Assembly (NCBI RefSeq): GCF_018449795.1
Contig: NZ_JAAVVE010000018.1
Span: forward strand, 1-64,000
Reading direction: 5' to 3'
Origin: Sphingomonas sp. dw_22
Lineage (GTDB): Bacteria > Pseudomonadota > Alphaproteobacteria > Sphingomonadales > Sphingomonadaceae
DNA: 64,000 nucleotides
The translations under genes and the position numbers were made by a program. The notes under the pieces are model-generated. The model was not told the DNA's origin. It saw nothing but the letters and a program-made list of their open reading frames with translations, and made no database searches. This document shows, piece by piece, positions 58,704 through 64,000 of this stretch (position 1 is the stretch's first letter; each line of letters opens with the position of its first letter).

Positions 58704-58747
58704 GAATGAGCTTATAGAACACCACGAAGCGCGGCGCCAGCGTTCCG

Positions 58748-58761
58748 TGTTAGCGCTATCG
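58748..58761. promoter_or_regulatory. TAGCGCTA palindrome in the GH3/fdhD divergent region
   Basis: TGTTAGCGCTATCG contains a perfect TAGCGCTA core and resembles LacI-type boxes of xylan-use genes. It lies about 78 bases upstream of the GH3 start and 46 bases before fdhD. Confidence 0.4.
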
Positions 58762-58806
58762 CCGCCGCCCCTATCCGGCGTTGCCCGCGCGCCCTATCCT
58801 TGGCGC

Positions 58807-59556
58807 ATGGACGTGCAATTCGATCGCGTGACTCCGCAGGGCCTGCGCATGCCGGGAATACGGACGCTGGCGGAGGAGGTTCCGGTGGCGATCGAGGTCA
58901 ACGGTATCGGCTATGCCGTGATGATGGCGACTCCGGCCGATCTGGAGGATTTCGCCTTCGGCTTCCTGCAATCCGAGCGGCTGGGGCGGCCGATCGATGT
59001 CGATGTCCACCCTGCCGAACAGGGGTTCATCGTCCGCGTGACGGTGGCGGACGGGGAAGCGGTGATCGAGCGCGTGCGGCATCGCACCACCGATTCGGCC
59101 TGCGGCCTGTGCGGGATCGACAATCTGGAGGCGGCGCTGCGGGAGCTGCCGCGCGTGGCGGCTGCGGTGCTGGCCGAGCCGGGAGCGATATTCCGGGCGG
59201 CATCGGCGCTGCGCGACCGGCAGCCGCTCAATGCCCGGACCGGCGCCGTCCATGCCGCGGCACTCTGCGCGGTGGACGGCGATATCCGCCTCGTGCGCGA
59301 GGATGTCGGGCGGCACAATGCCTTCGACAAGCTGATCGGCGCGATGGCGCGGCAAGGGCTCGGCTGGGAGGGCGGCTTCGCGCTGCTCAGCTCGCGCTGC
59401 TCCTATGAGCTGGTCGAGAAGGCGGCGCTGGCGGGATGTCCGCTGCTTGCCGCAATCTCGGCGCCGACCGCGCTTGCGGCCGAGCGCGCCCGAGGGGCCG
59501 GGGTCGCGCTGGCGGCGCTGGTCCGGGACGATTCGCTGCTGTGGCTGGCGCCATGA
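58807..59556 (+). CDS. fdhD: Formate dehydrogenase accessory sulfurtransferase FdhD
   Basis: 249 residues from ATG 58807. FdhD moves sulfur from IscS to the molybdenum cofactor of formate dehydrogenases. Motifs: the redox Cys pair Cys99 and Cys102 in SACGLCG, VREDVGRHNAFDKLIG, SSRCSYELVEKAALAG and ISAPTALA near the C-terminus. No formate dehydrogenase genes are in this window. It overlaps mobA by 4 bases (ATGA), so both serve cofactor maturation. Confidence 0.95.
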   Translation: MDVQFDRVTPQGLRMPGIRTLAEEVPVAIEVNGIGYAVMMATPADLEDFAFGFLQSERLGRPIDVDVHPAEQGFIVRVTVADGEAVIERVRHRTTDSACGLCGIDNLEAALRELPRVAAAVLAEPGAIFRAASALRDRQPLNARTGAVHAAALCAVDGDIRLVREDVGRHNAFDKLIGAMARQGLGWEGGFALLSSRCSYELVEKAALAGCPLLAAISAPTALAAERARGAGVALAALVRDDSLLWLAP

Positions 59557-60083
59557 GGCTGCTCGGGGCCGTGCTGGCAGGCGGGCAGTCGCGGCGGTTC
59601 GGATCGGACAAGGCGCTGGCGCTGCTCGACGGCAGGCCGTTGATCGAACATGCCATCGCGGCGCTTGCAGCCCAGACCGATGCGGTGATCGTCTGCGGCC
59701 GCGAATGGGGCGACTGGGTGGCCGATCGTCCCGAGCCGGGGCTGGGCCCCCTCGGCGGGATCAATGCCGCGCTGCATTGCGCCGCCGGGCGTGGGTTCGA
59801 TGCGGTGCTGACGATGCCCTGCGACGCACCGTTCCTGCCGGAGGATCTGGCCGAGCGGCTCACGAGGCGGGGAGGAGCGGCCTTTGTAGCGGGGATGCCG
59901 GTGATCGGCCTGTGGCCCGTCACACTCGCCGCGTCGCTCGATGCGCATCTGGCGGGGGCTTCCGATCGGTCCGTGCGCGGATGGGCCCAGGTTGCGGGAG
60001 GCTTGCCCTATGTTATGGACATATCCATTCCGAACGTGAACAGTCCGGTGGACTTGATCCGCCTATCCGGGCATTTCCCTTAG
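59553..60083 (+). CDS. mobA: Molybdenum cofactor guanylyltransferase
   Basis: 176 residues. The nucleotidyltransferase signature GAVLAGGQSRRFGSDKAL is at the N-terminus, followed by GPLGGINAAL and TMPCDAPFLPEDLAERL (metal-binding Asp) and VNSPVDLIRL at the end. It attaches GMP to Mo-molybdopterin to make the bis-MGD cofactor. Slightly short but complete. Coupled to fdhD by an ATGA overlap. Confidence 0.93.
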   Translation: MRLLGAVLAGGQSRRFGSDKALALLDGRPLIEHAIAALAAQTDAVIVCGREWGDWVADRPEPGLGPLGGINAALHCAAGRGFDAVLTMPCDAPFLPEDLAERLTRRGGAAFVAGMPVIGLWPVTLAASLDAHLAGASDRSVRGWAQVAGGLPYVMDISIPNVNSPVDLIRLSGHFP

Positions 60084-60150
60084 GTTCCGGAGGAAGGAAT
60101 TCGGAGTAAATCACGTTATTTCGTGTGCTTGGCGCGGCTGGGGGATCGTC

Positions 60151-61749
60151 ATGGAAGGGCTGCTCGCCGCTTTTTCGAACGGCAGTTACGCGCCACACGG
60201 CTATTGTCTGTTGTGGCAACCGGGACTGGTCTGGACGCATGTGATCGCCGACGCGGTGATCGCGCTGGCCTATTTCTCGATTCCCATCGTGCTGGTCACG
60301 CTGATCCGCCGCCGCGAACTGGCTTTCGGCTGGGTCTTCTGGTGCTTTGCGATCTTCATCCTGGCCTGCGGATGCACCCATCTGATGGCGATCTGGACGC
60401 TGTGGCAGCCGGTCTATGGGCTGGAGGCGGCGGTGAAGGTGGTGACGGCCGTCGCCTCGATCGCTACGGCGGCGGTGCTCTGGCCGTTGCTGCCCAAGGC
60501 GATCGCGCTGCCTTCTCCCCACAAGCTCGCCGCGGCCAATGCCGAGCTGGCGGCGATCGTCGCCGAACGCGATGCCGTGCTGAAGGAGCTGCGCGAGCAG
60601 ATCGCCCAGCGCGAGGATATCGAGGCGGCGCTGCTCCAGTCGCAGAAGCTGGAGGCGGTGGGCCAGCTCACCGGCGGAATCGCGCATGATTTCAATAACC
60701 TGCTGCAAGCTGTTGCCGGCAATCTCGAACTGATCGCGCGCAAGCCCGACGATGCCGATCGCGTGGTGCGCTGGAGCGCGAGCGCGCTCGATGCCGTGGA
60801 GCGCGGGCGCATCGTCACCGGGCAATTGCTGGCCTTTTCCAGCAAGCAGCGGCTCGACGTCAGCTCGGTGCGGCTGGCGGAGCTGATCGGCGGGATGCGC
60901 GGGCTGGTCGAGCGGGCGGTGGCGCCGCTCAGCACGCTCAAGGTCGAGCCGATCGATCCGAGCTGGAACGTCGAGACCGATCCGTTGCAGCTTGAGCTGG
61001 CTGTGCTGAACCTGGCGTTCAATGCGCGCGACGCGATGCCTGAGGGCGGCACGCTGACCATTTCGGCCGAGCTTCGCAGCGGCGTGGTGGCGCCCGATCT
61101 TCCCGCCGGTGATTATGTGGCGCTGACCGTCGCGGATACCGGCACCGGCATGCCGCCCGAGGTGGCGAAGCGCGCGGTCGAGCCTTTCTTCACCACCAAG
61201 GGTGTGGGCCGCGGCACCGGCATCGGCCTGTCGATGGCGTTCGGCGTCGCGCGCCAATCGGGCGGAGTGCTCACGATCGACTCCGAAATCGGCAAGGGGA
61301 CGGCGATCACCCTATTCCTGCCGCTCGCGGCGACGGAGCCGGTGCGCGAGGTGCAGGACGATGCCGCGCACGATATGCGGGCCGATCTGAGCGGCTGTCG
61401 CATCGCGCTTGTCGATGACGACGACCAGGTCCGCGCGACGCTTGCCGATATGCTGCGCACCGCGGGCGCCGAGGTCGAGGAGGCGCCGGACGGCAATGCC
61501 GGGGTGGCGCTGGTCAAGGCGCGGCGGCCGAACCTGCTGATCGTCGATTTCGTGATGCCCGGCATGAGCGGTGCCGATGTCGCCCGGCTGGTGCGCGAGG
61601 AAGATCCGACGCTGCCGGTGATCGTCGTCACGGGATATGCGGAGTCCGAACGGCTGGATTCGATCGCGGGGCCGCAGGTCTCGGTGCTGCGCAAGCCGTT
61701 CGAAACGCACCAGCTCCTGCGCTGTGTGGCGGATATGCTGGGGCGTTAG
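60151..61749 (+). CDS. Hybrid histidine kinase with ethylene-receptor-like membrane domain
   Basis: 532 residues. Three membrane segments (about 28-52, 58-82, 88-112) align with the ethylene-binding domain of plant ETR1: Asp34 in IADAVIALAYFSIP, Tyr41, Ile44, Pro45, and Cys73 and His77 in CGCTHL match ETR1 Asp25, Tyr32, Ile35, Pro36, Cys65 and His69. A coiled-coil (about 118-160) follows, then HisKA with His179 (GGIAHDFNNLL), HATPase (LNLAFNARDAMPEGG; DTGTGMPPEV; GTGIGLSMAFG), and a receiver domain (about 417-530) with Asp466 in IVDFVMPGMSG. There is no GAF or PAS domain. A GGGGGA ribosome site precedes the ATG. It probably senses ethylene or another small ligand via copper. Confidence 0.9.
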   Translation: MEGLLAAFSNGSYAPHGYCLLWQPGLVWTHVIADAVIALAYFSIPIVLVTLIRRRELAFGWVFWCFAIFILACGCTHLMAIWTLWQPVYGLEAAVKVVTAVASIATAAVLWPLLPKAIALPSPHKLAAANAELAAIVAERDAVLKELREQIAQREDIEAALLQSQKLEAVGQLTGGIAHDFNNLLQAVAGNLELIARKPDDADRVVRWSASALDAVERGRIVTGQLLAFSSKQRLDVSSVRLAELIGGMRGLVERAVAPLSTLKVEPIDPSWNVETDPLQLELAVLNLAFNARDAMPEGGTLTISAELRSGVVAPDLPAGDYVALTVADTGTGMPPEVAKRAVEPFFTTKGVGRGTGIGLSMAFGVARQSGGVLTIDSEIGKGTAITLFLPLAATEPVREVQDDAAHDMRADLSGCRIALVDDDDQVRATLADMLRTAGAEVEEAPDGNAGVALVKARRPNLLIVDFVMPGMSGADVARLVREEDPTLPVIVVTGYAESERLDSIAGPQVSVLRKPFETHQLLRCVADMLGR

Positions 61750-63797
61750 GGCAGCGCCTTCCGCAGCTCCTCGATCCACGCCGTCGCCACGCTGTCCGAG
61801 GGCGCGCGCCAGTCGCCGCGGGGGCTCAGCGCGCCGCCGGCCGAGACCTTGGGGCCGTTGGGCAGCGCCGATCGCTTGAACTGGCTGGTCTGGAAGAAGC
61901 GCTTGAGGAACGCCTCCAGCCACTTCGCGATGGTCTCTAGGTCGTACTGGTTGCGCCCCGCCTCCGGGAAGTTGATCGGCCAGAGCCCCGCATCGCGATC
62001 CTTCCACGCCTGCCACGCCAGGAAGGCGATCTTGGACGGCCTCAACCCGTGGCGAACGGTATAATGGAGGAAGAAATCGTGGAGCTCATAGGGGCCGATC
62101 CGGTCCTGCGTGCTCTGCATCCTGCCGTCCGCGTCGGCGGGGACAAGCTCGGGCGAAATCTCGGTATCGAGGATCGCCTCCAGCACAGCGGCGGCCTCGC
62201 CGGTGAACTGGCCGGTCTGGACGGTCCAGCGGATGAGATACTGGATCAGCGTCTTGGGCACGCCGGCATTGACGCCGTAATGGCTCATCTGGTCGCCGAC
62301 GCCATAGGTGGACCAGCCCAGCGCCAGCTCGGACAGGTCGCCGGTGCCGACGACCATGCCCTGGCGCTGATTGGCGAGGCGGAAGAGATAGTCGGTGCGC
62401 AGGCCCGCCTGCACATTCTCGAAGGTGATGTCGTAAACCGGCTCGCCCTTGGCGAAGGGATGGCCGAGATCGCCGAGCATCTGGCGCGCGGCGGGCTGGA
62501 TGTCGATCTCCTCGCCGGTGATGCCCAGCGCGTGCATCAGTGCCCAGGCATTGGCCTTGGTCGCGTCGCCGGTGGCGAAGCCGGGCATGGTGAAGCCGAG
62601 GATGTCGGAGGCCGGCCGGCCGAGCCGCTCCATCGCCTTGACCGCGACGATCAGGGCATGGGTGGAATCGAGCCCGCCCGAGACGCCGATCACCAGATGG
62701 CGGGTGCCGGTGGCGGCAACGCGCTGGCGCAGGCCCTCCACCTGGATGTTGAACGCCTCGTAGCAATCGGCCTCCAGCTTCGACGGCGTGTTGGGCACGA
62801 AGGGGAAGCGGCGCAGCGGGCGCACCAGGCCGCGATCGGCGAAGTCGGGCTGGTGGGCGAATGCGATCCGGCGGAAGCGCATCTCCGGCGCGCCATTGGC
62901 ATTGGCGCAATCGTTGAACGTGCCCATCCGCATCCGTTCGAGCCGCAGCCGCTCGAGGTCGATATCGGCGCAGACGACTTCGGTGGTCAGCTCGAAACGC
63001 TCCGAGCGGGCCAGCAACTCGCCCAGCTCGTAGATCAGCCCCTGGCCGTCCCAGGCGAGGTCGGTCGTGCTCTCGCCCGGGCCGGACGCCGAATAGAGGT
63101 AGGCCGCTACCGCTCGGGCCGATTGCGAGGCGCAGAGCAATTCCCGCTCACGCGCCTTGCCGATGACGATGTTGGAGGCCGAGAGGTTGCACAGCACCAG
63201 CGCCCCGGCGAGCGCGCCGAAGGTGGAGGGGGGCAGCGGCGCCCAATAGTCCTCGCAGATCTCGATATGGAAGACGAAGTCGGCAAGGTCGCTCGCCGCG
63301 AAGATCAGGTCGGTGCCGAACGGCACGCGCCGGCCGGCGACGTCGATCTCCAGCCCGACCAGGCCCGCGCCGGGCGCGAACCAGCGCTTCTCGTAATATT
63401 CGCGGTAGTTGGGCAGATAGGATTTGGGCACCACGCCCAGGATGCGGCCGCGGGCGATCGCCAGCGCGCAATTATAGACGCGGCCGTTGCGGCGAAGCGC
63501 GGCGCCGACCAGCAGCACCGGCTTGAGCTCGGCGCTCGCTTCGACGATCGCGGCGATGCCCGCCTCGGTCGCGTCGAGGATAGCGTCCTGCAGATGCAGG
63601 TCGTCGATCGCGTAGGAAGTGACGTTGAGCTCGGGGAAGACGAGCAGGTCGGCGCCCCGCGCATCGCCCTGCTCGGCCAGCGCGATCGTCGCGCGCGCAT
63701 TGGCGGCGGGATCGGCCACCGTCATCATCGGCGTGCAGACGCCCGCGCGGATCATCCCCTGGCGGTGGATCGAGAAGAAGGGGTGGGTCTCAGCCAT
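61746..63797 (-). CDS. nadE: Glutamine-dependent NAD+ synthetase
   Basis: 683 residues. N-terminal nitrilase-fold glutaminase (about 1-290) with the Glu-Lys-Cys triad in [27 protein letters not shown] and [11 protein letters not shown]-terminal NAD synthetase (about 330-640) with the PP-loop [29 protein letters not shown] and [12 protein letters not shown]. It converts deamido-NAD to NAD with glutamine as nitrogen donor. The start abuts the stop of the CinA-like gene, and the end overlaps the kinase gene by 4 bases. Confidence 0.96.
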   Translation of the reverse strand: MAETHPFFSIHRQGMIRAGVCTPMMTVADPAANARATIALAEQGDARGADLLVFPELNVTSYAIDDLHLQDAILDATEAGIAAIVEASAELKPVLLVGAALRRNGRVYNCALAIARGRILGVVPKSYLPNYREYYEKRWFAPGAGLVGLEIDVAGRRVPFGTDLIFAASDLADFVFHIEICEDYWAPLPPSTFGALAGALVLCNLSASNIVIGKARERELLCASQSARAVAAYLYSASGPGESTTDLAWDGQGLIYELGELLARSERFELTTEVVCADIDLERLRLERMRMGTFNDCANANGAPEMRFRRIAFAHQPDFADRGLVRPLRRFPFVPNTPSKLEADCYEAFNIQVEGLRQRVAATGTRHLVIGVSGGLDSTHALIVAVKAMERLGRPASDILGFTMPGFATGDATKANAWALMHALGITGEEIDIQPAARQMLGDLGHPFAKGEPVYDITFENVQAGLRTDYLFRLANQRQGMVVGTGDLSELALGWSTYGVGDQMSHYGVNAGVPKTLIQYLIRWTVQTGQFTGEAAAVLEAILDTEISPELVPADADGRMQSTQDRIGPYELHDFFLHYTVRHGLRPSKIAFLAWQAWKDRDAGLWPINFPEAGRNQYDLETIAKWLEAFLKRFFQTSQFKRSALPNGPKVSAGGALSPRGDWRAPSDSVATAWIEELRKALP

Positions 63798-64000
63798 TCA
63801 AAGCACCTGCGAGAGCATGTCGAGCGCGACGCGCATGCATTCGATCCGCACTGGACCGCGGCCTATATCGCCGAAATGCTCCTCGCGGCTTAACGTGGCG
63901 CGTCCCTGCCGCGCGCAGGCGAAGTGGACAAGGCCCGGTTCGTCGCCCGGCGCGCCGGGGCCGGCGAAGCCCGTCACCGCGATCGCGACGTCGGCGCCGC
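63798..64000 (-). CDS. CinA-like nicotinamide-nucleotide amidase, C-terminal part (gene runs off the window)
   Basis: About 66 codons of the 3' end are present, stop TGA at 63798-63800, with the upstream part beyond base 64000. The translation begins GADVAIAVTGFAGPGAPGDE and ends MRVALDMLSQVL; AVTGFAGPG is the signature of the CinA/PncC amidase domain, which recycles NMN to NaMN. Its stop directly precedes the nadE ATG, so NMN recycling and NAD synthesis genes are co-transcribed. Confidence 0.85.
   Translation of the reverse strand, partial: GADVAIAVTGFAGPGAPGDEPGLVHFACARQGRATLSREEHFGDIGRGPVRIECMRVALDMLSQVL

Noticed and set aside
1-64000. Mobile elements, prophage or CRISPR
   Set aside because: No transposase, integrase, phage gene or regularly spaced direct repeats were seen.

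Overview
The window reads as a chromosomal segment of a sphingomonad-type alphaproteobacterium (Sphingomonas or a close relative). This is inferred from the high G+C, GC-ending codons, three TonB-dependent receptors (TBDRs) with IVV(T/V)G-type TonB boxes, many Tat/Sec-exported glycosidases and oxidoreductases, and a PTS-based N-acetylglucosamine locus. I saw no tRNA, rRNA, CRISPR array, insertion sequence or phage gene. Most of the sequence is catabolic gene clusters separated by short control regions.

Layout. 1-8076 (+): 3' part of a TBDR, an exported two-domain esterase-like hydrolase, a CitE-type lyase, a CaiB-type CoA-transferase and a LacI regulator. 8077-11861 (-): a periplasmic molybdenum aldehyde oxidoreductase like PaoABC. 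12030-18403: housekeeping and accessory genes (ABC-F ATPase, FAD monooxygenase with divergent MarR, YaiI, DEAD-box helicase, a small unknown protein). 18404-30818: chitin/GlcNAc locus, with GntR regulator, SIS-type deaminase and nagA on the minus strand, and a divergent TBDR, GH20 hexosaminidase, EIIA-HPr-EI fusion and NagE on the plus strand. 30903-43359: a PhyH-type dioxygenase, then a LacI-controlled glycan locus (Oar-like TBDR, GH43-like, orphan PstS, GH144-like glucanase, LacI, GH3). 43534-49301: purT, then MFS, dipeptidase, lipoprotein and L,D-transpeptidase on the minus strand. 49454-58670: sugar MFS, cupin, three Gfo/Idh/MocA oxidoreductases, a cysteine-desulfurase-like enzyme and a second GH3. 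58807-64000: fdhD, mobA, a hybrid histidine kinase, nadE and the end of a CinA-like gene.

How the genes fit together. In the nag locus the TBDR would import chitooligosaccharides, GH20 would release GlcNAc, the two PTS proteins would import and phosphorylate it, and NagA plus the SIS protein would convert GlcNAc-6-P to fructose-6-P; ATACCA/TGGTAT boxes lie in the divergent promoter. In the glycan locus the same palindrome, TGTAACCGGTTACA or a one-base variant, lies before the TBDR, before the GH144 gene and between the divergent LacI and GH3 genes, so these probably form one regulon, perhaps for beta-1,2-glucan or related beta-glucans.

Most interesting items: the hybrid histidine kinase at 60151, whose N-terminus has every key residue of the plant ethylene-receptor copper site; the local LacI palindrome regulon; a NagE with a second, cysteine-less IIB domain; hairpins after all three TBDR genes; and three convergent gene ends built on the same TTAGGGC heptamer. 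All functions are assigned by reading translated sequence from memory of the families; no database search was possible.
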